From the NCBI GenBank assembly GCA_018398765.1, contig JAHBMJ010000484.1, positions 35,001 to 46,554 of the forward strand: a DNA stretch of 11,554 bases, read 5' to 3'. The stretch's first letter is position 1; each line of letters opens with the position of its first letter. Shown piece by piece: positions 1 to 7,586 of this stretch. The position numbers were made by a program, and so were the translations under genes. The stretch is from Chromera velia (Eukaryota; Sar; Chromeraceae). The notes beneath the pieces were generated by a model. That model was not told the origin of the DNA. It saw only the letters and a program-made list of their open reading frames with translations, and ran no database searches.

Positions 1-251
1 CGCAGGGTGTCTGTCTACACACGAGAAGGGAGAGAGGACATCAACCCCCTTATCTTTCTTCCGTCACAAAACGGCTTTGTTGGAAGTTTCTGATGCAAAA
101 GAAAGCGAAAGAGAGACACGAAAAAGACAAAGATCAACGTCGAACGATCCTCTTTCACGACAGCAGTGAAAGGGGGAAAAAAGGAAAAGCCTGGATGAAA
201 AGGACTAACGGTACAGAAAACACTCGTAAAGCTACTTATGCATGCATGCAC

Positions 252-271
252 AGAGAGAGAGAGAGAGAGAG
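252..271. repeat. (AG)10 dinucleotide microsatellite
   Basis: Ten uninterrupted AG units. On the minus strand this is a CT tract in the intron that follows the donor at 325. It is one of many purine/pyrimidine simple repeats in the window. Confidence 0.95.
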
Positions 272-325
272 TCAGCTAGAGGGAATTAAATAGAAAGAAA
301 GAAAGAGACTTCTCTCTCTACTTAC

Positions 326-416
326 CGACGATCAGCAGGAGGCAGGTGATGAACACAGTCCCGATACGAAGGGGCAGACAGACGCAACAAGTCCCCGAAG
401 GATACAAAGGATGATA
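326..416 (-). CDS. Internal exon of a putative multi-pass membrane protein (gene incomplete)
   Basis: This 91-nt minus-strand exon lies between an acceptor (GTGCAG, 422..417, after a long CT-rich tract) and a textbook donor (GTAAGT, 325..320). It encodes 30 codons plus one base, beginning YHPLYPSGTCCVCLPLRIGT and ending in a hydrophobic stretch (VFITCLLLIVG) that looks like the start of a membrane helix. A Cys-rich CxC-x-PLR-x-G element just before the first helix is known from small four-helix LAPTM-like proteins of protists and animals, so that family is my best guess. A possible first exon is 590..549 (14 residues, starting MRSGGS and ending before a GTGGTC donor at 548); it joins in frame across a 132-nt intron but is weakly supported, and in-frame ATGs at 596 and 602 are alternatives. 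I could not place the following exon with confidence; it is probably beyond the left edge. The exon is fairly likely real; the family name is tentative. Confidence 0.45.
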
Positions 417-1001
417 CTGCACGCCGAGCGAGAAGCGGGGTACATGTACAGATAGATAGATGAGAGAGAGGGGGGGGAGAGAGACGCATGTACAGTGATA
501 CGCACTCGGGCAAGCAGATGATCCACATTGGGGACATATCTCGACCACCTCCCAAGACTGCGTTGATTGAGTCGATCCACCGGATCTCATTTGCATATAC
601 ATGCATATCTATCTAGTTGTCCATCTAGCTCACGTCACGATTCACGTCAATCCCTGCCTGCCTGCATGGGCCTGGGGCGGAGATGCCAATGTGCCCATCT
701 CTCTTTCTCTCTGTGTCGCGATTTCACTCTTTGGAGCCTCTCTTCCCTTCTCTGTGTCCCGGTTTCACCCTTTGGAGCCTCTCTTTTCTTCTCTACAATC
801 TAGAACCATTTCCCTCCGTTCTCGAATTCCCTTCTCCGGCATTTCTTCCCTCCCATGGCCACAGGGAATCAACAGAAGCCCTCAAGGGAATGCACAGCTG
901 AGGGGAGGGGTTCAATGCCTTAATTCCTTCCAGAGGGGCGAGAGAGAGAAGCGTGCTCACCGATGGGCAGGTCCTTCGCGCATGGCCTCTTTGATACTCT
1001 C

Positions 1002-1025
1002 TCTCTCTCTCTCGAGAGAGAGAGA
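1002..1025. repeat. Perfect (CT)n/(GA)n palindrome
   Basis: A CT run beginning at 997 turns into a GA run through a central CTCGAG (1011-1016). The sequence is perfectly self-complementary over 24 bp, so it could form a cruciform, or an RNA hairpin if transcribed. Confidence 0.9.
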
Positions 1026-1033
1026 AACAGAGA

Positions 1034-1139
1034 CGAACAACAAAAGACCAGAAGAACGAAGAAAGGAAAGGAAGTGCAGGAAGAAACGAAGAACAAAAGA
1101 CCAGAAGAACGAAGAAAGGAAGGGAAGTGCAGGAAGAAA
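1034..1139. repeat. Tandem duplication of a 53-bp purine-rich unit
   Basis: Bases 1034-1086 and 1087-1139 are two head-to-tail copies. I count two mismatches (1038/1091 and 1069/1122). The high identity suggests a recent duplication. The unit is almost free of T on the plus strand and lies outside any supported exon. Confidence 0.9.
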
Positions 1140-1284
1140 CGTCGATTCACTCACTCATTCATCCTTTCCAAGCAAGACCAGGGGTCGCGGAAAAGTAAAA
1201 AAAAGGTACTAGCAGAAACAGACGAGAGAGAGGGTTGCGAGAAAGAGAGACCAAGGTGCCAATCTACCATTGAAGACATTCAAA

Positions 1285-1290
1285 TTTATT
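1285..1290 (-). terminator. AATAAA polyadenylation hexamer overlapping the stop codon
   Basis: On the minus strand AATAAA overlaps the TAA stop (1288..1286) of the signal-anchored protein gene. It is in a suitable place to direct 3' end formation and would give a very short 3' UTR, but the match may be chance. Confidence 0.3.
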
Positions 1291-2503
1291 TCAGCACGAA
1301 GAAGCCGACCTTGTGTACGAGAAAGACGGCAATGACGGCGAGGATGAACAGGACAGTGCCCGTGATGATCCCCGCAGTCGGGACAGAGTCCAGACCCCTA
1401 CCTGCATCCATGCAGGTGCGTTGTCAATATCAATATTTTCATTCAGCACGACAGTCAGTGATGGAGGCTTTCCTTGACTGCCTGATTTTTTCTGCCTTCT
1501 TTCTTTATTTATCCGCTCGCTCCTTTGTTCATTCATTCACTCATCCATTTATTGCTTGGTCCAGTTACGCATGGATCTATTCAATCGGTCAGTCACTCAC
1601 TCACCTCGTCGGAGAAAAAAGGAGAGGGAGGAGGAACGAACGAGGCAGAGAGATCTTTCGTGCCGGAAGGATGCCGAGAAAGAAACGGCATGGGGAGAGA
1701 CGCAAAAGAAAACCCCACACAAGACCAGCGAAAGGATGGATGCACGACCATTGCGGGCGCCAATCATGTTGACTTACAAAGACGCTCCACAGACCTCATT
1801 CCTTCACTTTGATTCTTCTCTCTCAGAACTTGACTTTCTGCCTGACTGACTGACGAATCTCTGCCATTTCCTCGGGTGTGAACGTGTGTTGGCTTGGTTC
1901 GTATGGGTCTTGGATTTTCTCGAGCTCCCTCGTTCGGAAGGGATTGAAGGATGGTCGACTCAAACGGGTCTGGAGGGCTGCCTCTTCCTTCCCTTTCCCT
2001 TTTTCTTTCTCCTCTGGTTGCCCTGTCCTTTCCGTCTCTGCCTCCTTGGGCATTTGTTTTTGTTCTTGGGGCTCTGTTTTCCCTTGCTCAGGTGAGTCTG
2101 AGTGTGTGGGGGGCTCTGGGAAGGGGGACAAGCTTCCCATTAAGTACCGAGAGACGGCAGCGTCATGGGTCATGTCCCTGGTGATCCCCTCGGCTGTGTG
2201 GAAGGAGAGAAGAGACTGTCCATGGCCCTTGATGTACCTCTCTTGACGGGCTCCCGTCTCCGTCTGATTGGGGCTGAGTGTTCCTTCGCCTGCAGAAAGG
2301 GAGGGAGCAGGTACAAAATAAATCAGACAGAAAGGGCAGGAATGATATATACCGAGGTCCCGCTCAGACCAATCACACAAACAGCCCCGGGTTTCCATCT
2401 GACCTGAATGCCGCGTCTTGGCACCCTCCACCAGCAGGCAGCTCAGAAAGGGCGCACAGACCACAAGCGCCACCCAGCTGTACAGTCCCCGAGGTGCCCC
2501 CAT
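1286..2503 (-). CDS. Unrecognised signal-anchored (type I) membrane protein, three exons
   Basis: Predicted exons are 2503..2404, 2289..1855 and 1401..1286, giving 651 nt and 216 residues. The start ATG has A at -3 and G at +4. Residues 1-28 look like a signal peptide (hydrophobic core at about 11-24, VALVVCAPFLSCLL). Residue N41 lies in an NQT sequon. Residues 100-138 are rich in Glu, Lys, Gln and Pro, as expected of a disordered region. The last exon encodes a membrane helix at about 188-207 (ITGTVLFILAVIAVFLV) and a nine-residue tail ending FFVLK. This predicts a secretory-pathway protein with a lumenal or extracellular body and a single C-terminal anchor. Splice phases agree (1 and 1). 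Intron 1 has a strong acceptor (CCTCCCTTTCTGCAG); intron 2's acceptor (GATGCAG) lacks a pyrimidine tract, so the link to exon 3 is the weakest point. A CA-phase donor at 1852 with a GTAG acceptor would give nearly the same protein. I do not recognise the family. Confidence 0.55.
1402..1854 (-). other. Intron 2 of the signal-anchored protein gene (453 nt)
   Basis: The proposed donor is GTCAGT (1854..1849) and the acceptor is GATGCAG (ends 1402). The donor-side half is pyrimidine-rich in the sense strand; the acceptor side is not. CTGAC and TTGAC elements upstream of the acceptor could be branch sites. The boundaries are inferred from the reading phase and the membrane-helix exon. Confidence 0.45.
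2290..2403 (-). other. Intron 1 of the signal-anchored protein gene (114 nt, in frame)
   Basis: The donor is GTCAGA and the acceptor is TTTCTGCAG behind a C/T tract; CTGAT about 37 nt upstream could be the branch site. The intron is 38 codons long and has no in-frame stop, so a transcript that keeps it would still be translatable. Confidence 0.6.
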
Positions 2504-4670
2504 CGTTTGAAGAGCGGCGAGCGAGCGCCAGGATCTACGGACTCCCAACAATCAAGCCCCTCAGGGGAAGTAAAGAGGGAAACCAGAGAACCCTCAGTCA
2601 GAGCTATGCCTCAAATCTATCACTTCTCTTCCAAAGAGTTTCTGACCAGTTAAGTGCCAAAAAAGGGTCGGCCGGTGTGCGTTTATTTTTCGAGACGGAC
2701 ATCTCCCCGACCGACAACAGGCGCTCACCGTCTTAGAAAGTGAGCCTCTTGCATCTTCGGACTTTGCTCAATAAAGGAGAGCCTACAGCACCTGCATGAT
2801 GAGGGCTCGAGACGTTAATTGGCTTATATATAATTGCAGATCGAGTCTTGTCGATCGACCCACGTCATTGAATGAACATCTCCGTCATATCTCCGTCTTT
2901 CAAAAGAAATCGCATGAAGTCGAACCTTCTCGATCATATCTTTGTGCATGCTCACAGCTAGAGGGGCCGGCCATGGCCGGGCCGGGCCGGCCGCACCCTC
3001 TATACCCCCCGCAGCCCCGCGGTCCGGTCCATGCAAGACGTACCCTTTCTTGCCTTCAAAAAGTTTAAGACAGGAAAAGTATGTCATGCACATGTTACAT
3101 AAATCTGCATAAATCCTAATCCTAATCCCACACTCAGTGTGTCTAAGAAGTTCCTTTCCTACTAAGTTTTCCGTACTATCTAATGCTATCAAATGTGAGA
3201 GAAAGTCGCAGATACGGAGAAGAAGCATACATTCATATGCAGTACACTGGGGTCGCAGCCTTTCATGGCTATTGGTACGTAAAAACAGTGTGCCAGCGGT
3301 CCCGGGTCGTGTGGCGCTGATGGGGCATGCAACTGAATTTATTCGTGTTCGCAATGAGTCGCGCACAGAGATGTGAAACACGTTGATCTCTGTTAATTGA
3401 GCAAAGTTGATGAAACTGTTTTGAGAAAGCAGGCAATTGGTTGAACAACTAGAGGTGTATGGACGTTTACTTCTTTCTGTAGACTGTGGATATGATCAGT
3501 TACAGTAGAAGCCTGTCTGGTTCTAGTAGCTTAGCCTAGCGTTAGTGTGTGAGTGGCCTGGAGATCGAGTTGTGGAGGAAAGTGATACTGTGGAGACGGT
3601 TGTTTCTCTTGCCTTCCTTCACATCAAATATAGCTACCTATTATAACAATATATGGCAATATCATGTCTAACTATTTCTATAACCATATTAAGTATGATT
3701 ATATGATATTATATGAATCTATATGAATCAGTCATACAATGAGTGATGCAATAGAAATGAGATAGACATTGATAGACTACAATGATGGTAACAATTCTAT
3801 GAAGATCATCAAATACAGTGGCAACGGTGCGATTGTTGAATAAGCATGCCGACGGGTTAATGAACGAGGCATTGAAACACACAGCTGCATTGATTGACAT
3901 TCAATTTTGTCATGCAGTCTGCGTGGAAGAGACAAATGAATGGAACCGCAAAAGAATCCGATCATGCAATCAACTTGAAGACGTGCAGAACGCATGTGAC
4001 AAGAACGATAGATGCAGCATACAGACAGAGAGGCAACAGACCGCGCAGCACAAGAAGACGCCTCGATTTCTCTCCACTTCCTTCTTTCGTCCATCGAATC
4101 AAATTTGCCTCTGTGGGCCTCCCTCACGTCATCGACTCAACATTGATCGATGCATGTATCACCAGTCTCTTTTCAACTGCGAGCACCCCTCTCCATGAAT
4201 GGAGGTGCAGAGATGGTGAAGAAGATCCGAAGAGAGCCCTGCAGAGGCCTGCCTGTGTTGGCTGCAGCCACGCAGAGGAAGACTTTCTGAAAGTGGCTGA
4301 TGCAAAGAAAGAGAAGGGAGAGGCCGAGGTCCCACTGCTATAATGCACCTTCAAGAGAAACCAAGCACCTCCACTCTTTGGCTGGCTCCATTTTGCAGAT
4401 CTCAGAGCCCCCTGTGCCCCTCTTGTCACGGCTCCCTTCAAGAACAGCGGGAGAAGAGAAGAGAAGAGGGAGGACAGAAAAGCCGAAAGCAACCGTAATT
4501 CACTTATGGCTATCTGACCCCATTTTCTTCCTTTCTGTCTCGGCATGCAAGCTCACAAAGCAGGAAGGAGAAACCGACAGACAAGGCTAGAGCATCCGAT
4601 CGACCTCGATCCCCCCCTCCCTCTTTCCCGAATTTCCTTCCCATGGCCTCCCTCTCTCTCTCCCTCCACC
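2504..4670. other. Long intergenic region without a supported gene
   Basis: It holds the upstream flank of the signal-anchored protein gene (2504 to about 2830, with TATATATA at 2825-2832), a GGCCGG-rich patch (2966-2992), a short run of CCTAAT units (about 3116-3128), an AT-rich block (about 3625-3790) and the 3' flank of RFC4 (about 4100-4670). Open frames such as 3381..2824 on minus and 3818..4343 on plus lack domain signatures and splice context, and I do not call them genes. Confidence 0.6.
2966..2992. repeat. GGCCGG-rich patch
   Basis: Overlapping GGCCGG/CCGGCC units form a short, extremely GC-rich, partly palindromic patch. A smaller GGCCGGCC occurs at about 7012-7019. It is dense in CpG; its function is not evident. 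Confidence 0.7.
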
Positions 4671-6725
4671 CTACTGCCGCAGCATTTTCGACTTCGCGAA
4701 CACCTCTCGAATGCCCATGCAGAGGGAGAGGAGCTGTAGTGTTTCGTCTGCCCCCTCAGTCAATCTCTGGTCGATCGTGGGAAAGGTCACACAGAGCAAT
4801 ACCGCCTTGGGAATGTTCTGCAGGTTGGGGAACCTGAGCATTGCCATCATCAGCTGCTCGAGCATCTGGCTGCACTGATACCCCATCGCCTGGATTTCCG
4901 TGATCTCCTGCAGGGGTGACACTCACACACATACACACACACACGCACACACACACACACATAAACACCAGAATAGATCAGAGCGAGGACAGAGGAACGA
5001 ACGTAGAAGAAGAGAAGATCACAAGAAGAACTTTGCGCGGACGGTTTGTTGTCTGGCTGGGCTGCACAGCGGAGTGGTGGGACACGAAGGCAGCGAGGCA
5101 GGCAGGCAGAGAGCACGAAGGAAAGCCACACACATGCACAGACCACTGATCGGGGAAGCGCAAGAAAGCGCCAGAAAGAGTACATGCACGCATGTAGGAA
5201 AATGGTTGGATGATGGAGATAGCGGAACGCGAAGAGAGAGGGGGGACTTGAGAGGTACACAAGACCGAAACAGATATGCAAAAAAGAGAACACGAAACAG
5301 GAAAACGGCTCCTCGAAACAAAATCATTGAAAGCATCGAGGCAAGCGATAATTTGTCACCATCCATTTATACAAAAATGGGAGAGTCCAAAAAGGAGGAA
5401 GCCATGAATGGATGAATGAATGGAGGAATGAAGCAAGATAGGAGGGAAGGAAAGACAAAAAAAAAAAAACAAGAGAGGAAGACGGGACGAATGAAGGAAT
5501 GCAGAAGGGAAGAAAGGAAGGAAGCAAAGAAGAAAGGAACCGACGAAGAAAGAAAGAGAGAAAAAAGAAAGAAAGAAAGAATGAATGGATGAATGAATAG
5601 ATAAATAAATAAATAAATGAGTAAACTAATAAATTAAGAAATAAATGAAAGGAACGCGCGCGCGCACACGCGGCCATACAGTCATACATACGGACTCACC
5701 CACACTTACACTCACTCTCTCTCTCTCTCTCACACACACAGAGGGAGGGAGGGAGGCAGAGGGAGAGAGAGAGATTCTGTGTACATTGAAGGCTCTCTGC
5801 CTGACTCTGCCCCAGGTGCTTCAATGCATTCCTTGCCCTGTCTTCATCCCAACTTCCCCCCTCCCTGGCAAGCCAACCCCCCCCTTCTGACCTCCTTCAT
5901 CTCATCGAACGTCTCGCTCCTGCACGCCTCGATCAGTCTGGACACAGTTTGGTCCGGCACATGGCCGGCAACCTCCACGACTGCAGCCTTGCTGACGTGC
6001 GAGCCGTAGAGCGTGGAAGCCGACTGCAACAACGTCACGGACCGTCTCAAGTCCCCGTCTGCAATCTTCATCAGCGCCTCTACTGCGTCCTCATCCATGG
6101 TCAAACCTTCGCTCTTCTGGATGGAGAGCAGACGCTGCTTGTGGGCCTCGTCCCCCACTGTCTGGAACCTGAACTTCGCGCATCTGCTGGCAAGGGGCTC
6201 GATGATTCTGCTGATGTAGTTGCAGATAATGCAGAAGCGAGTGACACGGCAGTACGTCTCCATGGTGCGGCGGAGGGCTGCCTGTGCCTCTGAAGTCATG
6301 TTGTCTGCCTCATCGAGAATAATGATCTTGAAAGGGGGACAGGGGTAATCTGCGGCTTCTGCGGGTTTGCCTCGAACAAGGCCTTGCGCGAACCGTCGAA
6401 TCTTCTCTCTGACAACTTGAATGCCTCTCTCATCAGAGGCGTTCAACTCCAGAACTCTTTGTCTGTAAATTGGACCGAAGAGCTCTTTCGCTGCTGCCAG
6501 AATACAGGAAGTCTTTCCAGATCCCGGAGGACCGTAGAAAAGCAAATGGGGCATGTTTCCAGTCTCGATCGTTTTTCTCAAGGCATTCACGACCTCAGTC
6601 TGGTGTGCAACGTCTGTCACCTTCTTGGGTCTGTATTTTTCGACCCATGGAAGGAGCTTATCGGAAACTGCACCCTTCGAAACACCGCCCGTCTCCCCCT
6701 TTGCTCCTCCCAAAGCTTTCAGCAT
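4671..6725 (-). CDS. RFC4: Replication factor C subunit 4 (clamp loader), two exons
   Basis: RFC4 is an AAA+ ATPase subunit of the nuclear clamp loader that opens PCNA and loads it at primer-template junctions. Exons are 6725..5892 (278 codons, phase 0) and 4907..4671 (78 codons plus TAG), giving 356 residues, close to the roughly 360 usual for the family. Visible motifs: RFC box WVEKYRPK (27-34), Walker A GPPGSGKT (65-72), ELNASDERGI (93-102), Walker B IIILDEAD (134-141), sensor-1 Asn (N169), the SRC arginine-finger motif (180-182) and sensor-2 region GDLRR (224-228). Exon 2 supplies the C-terminal collar helices, including GADETLQLLSL (330-340), which point to RFC4 (budding yeast Rfc2) rather than the other small subunits. 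The donor is GTCAGA and the acceptor CCCCTGCAG. All catalytic motifs are intact. An acceptor-like TTTTTTCCCAG lies one base before the ATG, so an upstream non-coding exon is possible. Confidence 0.93.
4923..4961. repeat. (CA)n microsatellite with interruptions
   Basis: CA repeats broken by single T and G substitutions. They end about 15 nt from the RFC4 splice acceptor, so the transcript carries a GU-rich run just upstream of exon 2. Confidence 0.9.
5388..5655. repeat. Purine-rich tract with GAAA, GGAA, TGAA and TAAA units
   Basis: Over about 270 nt the plus strand is mostly A and G with few C or T. It includes 13 A (5457-5469), GAAA units near 5565-5580, TGAA units near 5580-5598 and TAAA units near 5603-5620. 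In the RFC4 pre-mRNA it reads as a long U/C-rich intronic tract. Confidence 0.85.
5711..5774. repeat. Compound CT/CA/GAGG/GA microsatellite
   Basis: A CT run, a CA run, GAGG units and a GA run follow one another without spacers, inside the RFC4 intron and about 115 nt from the donor. Confidence 0.9.
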
Positions 6726-7586
6726 CCTGGGAAAAAACGAAATTAAAAACTCGTCGGGAGAGAAACGAGACGGAAGCGCGTCTCCAAGAAAAAAGTTGGA
6801 AGAAAAACCCAGGGCGGAAATCAGATTCTCGTTTTTGTCAGAGAGCCTGTATGGACATGTATGGACGGAAGAGAACCTGTAGAAGCAGGGCTTGTCACAA
6901 GACCATTGAAGATGTCAGGATTACTTGCCACGAGGAAGTAGTTGATCAGCGAAATTTAGGTTCAGCTTTCAAACTTAGTCTAGCTGCAGGAGATGCATCG
7001 AAGTTTTCGGGGGGCCGGCCGCGTCGACCATGTACTATATATATAGCTGAGACCGTACGTGACGAATGTTCAGTGAATTGCGTCCGGGGTGCTTGGTCAA
7101 AACTTGTGTAAATTTGTCAAAGTTGGTCGAAAATTTCACCGAAAATTAGCGATATCTAATGCAGAAAATGGATGATTTTTTCAAAACTCGAGTTTCAATC
7201 CCGCACGGTCCCGCACCCCCAGAAAAATTGAACCGGCACTCCATCCGGCCCGGCGCCGCATAGGCTCCATACGTTGTTTCATTTGGACTTCATGACTTGA
7301 GAAGCTTCTGAAATCTTTGATGCTGTACGTGTGCATTAGAGAGCACGCCTGCTGGTGCAGACAAAGGGAATTTGCTTAAAGAAGAGCAAGGCTGTGCCTC
7401 GTGGGGTTCTGTGTCTGTGCCGATCGTTCCTTCTGGCCCTTTCTTCTTGAGGGAGACTGCACACGCACACGACACACCACTAGAGAGCGCAGAAAGCACG
7501 TGAGTAGAAGGAGCCACAACTGGCTTGGTGGTCTACCGTGCTGTATTTCGAAGCAAAGAGGGCAACGGAGGAAGTGGGAAGACATC
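6726..7586. other. Spacer between divergently transcribed RFC4 and CDGSH genes
   Basis: The two start codons face away from each other, so both promoters should lie here. A TATATATATA run sits at about 7034-7043, roughly 545 bp from the CDGSH ATG and 310 bp from the RFC4 ATG; that is too far for an ordinary TATA box unless 5' exons exist. Bases 7085-7160 carry several short GTCAAA/GGTCGAAA-like repeats, and a GGCCGGCC patch lies at 7012-7019. I find no gene. Confidence 0.5.

Larger units (their letters stand above)
603..1285. other. Spacer between two minus-strand genes
   Basis: I see no gene that I can support here. The plus strand is pyrimidine-rich from about 690 to 860 and purine-rich from about 920 to 1260. 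It holds the CT/GA palindrome (1002-1025) and the 53-bp tandem duplication (1034-1139). On the minus strand, a short ATG-containing segment (985..956) ends at a donor-like GTGAGC; it could be an upstream exon of the fragment at 326-416, but its reading phase does not join that exon directly. Confidence 0.6.
4908..5891 (-). other. Intron of RFC4 (984 nt), largely simple sequence
   Basis: Bounded by donor GTCAGA (5891..5886) and acceptor CCCCTGCAG (ends 4908). It contains a CA/GT microsatellite beside the acceptor, a long purine-rich block on the plus strand (a pyrimidine tract in the transcript) and a compound CT/CA/GAGG microsatellite near the donor. I see no gene in it. Confidence 0.85.

Noticed and set aside
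1-14. Possible next exon of the left-edge membrane protein after GTGTGTAG
   Set aside because: Only 14 bases are visible, so nothing can be tested.
956-985. ATG-containing minus-strand segment ending at a GTGAGC donor
   Set aside because: It could be a first exon of the left-edge gene, but its phase does not fit the 416..326 exon and no linking exon was found.
601-1772. Long plus-strand open frames across 601-1772
   Set aside because: They translate purine-rich and CT-rich simple sequence into Arg/Lys/Glu and Ser/Leu/Phe runs, and oppose the minus-strand membrane-helix exon.
2100-2250. Two extra short introns (GTACAT to CACACAG, 44 nt; GTACTT to TTCCCAG, 32 nt) within exon 2 of the signal-anchored gene
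   Set aside because: The acceptors look good, but the introns would be too short and removing both breaks the frame; straight reading is open. This part of the protein model is still the least certain of exon 2.
2770-2775. Plus-strand AATAAA
   Set aside because: No plus-strand gene lies upstream, so it is probably chance.
2824-3381. Long minus-strand open frame of 185 codons
   Set aside because: It crosses the GGCCGG patch, has mixed low-complexity composition and no domain, and shows no splice or start context like that of the real genes.
3818-4343. Overlapping plus-strand open frames of 126 and 149 codons
   Set aside because: No motif, hydrophobic segment or compositional signal; two overlapping frames of similar length suggest chance.
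5324-5689. Minus-strand frame rich in Phe, Ser and Leu
   Set aside because: It is the translated pyrimidine tract inside the RFC4 intron.
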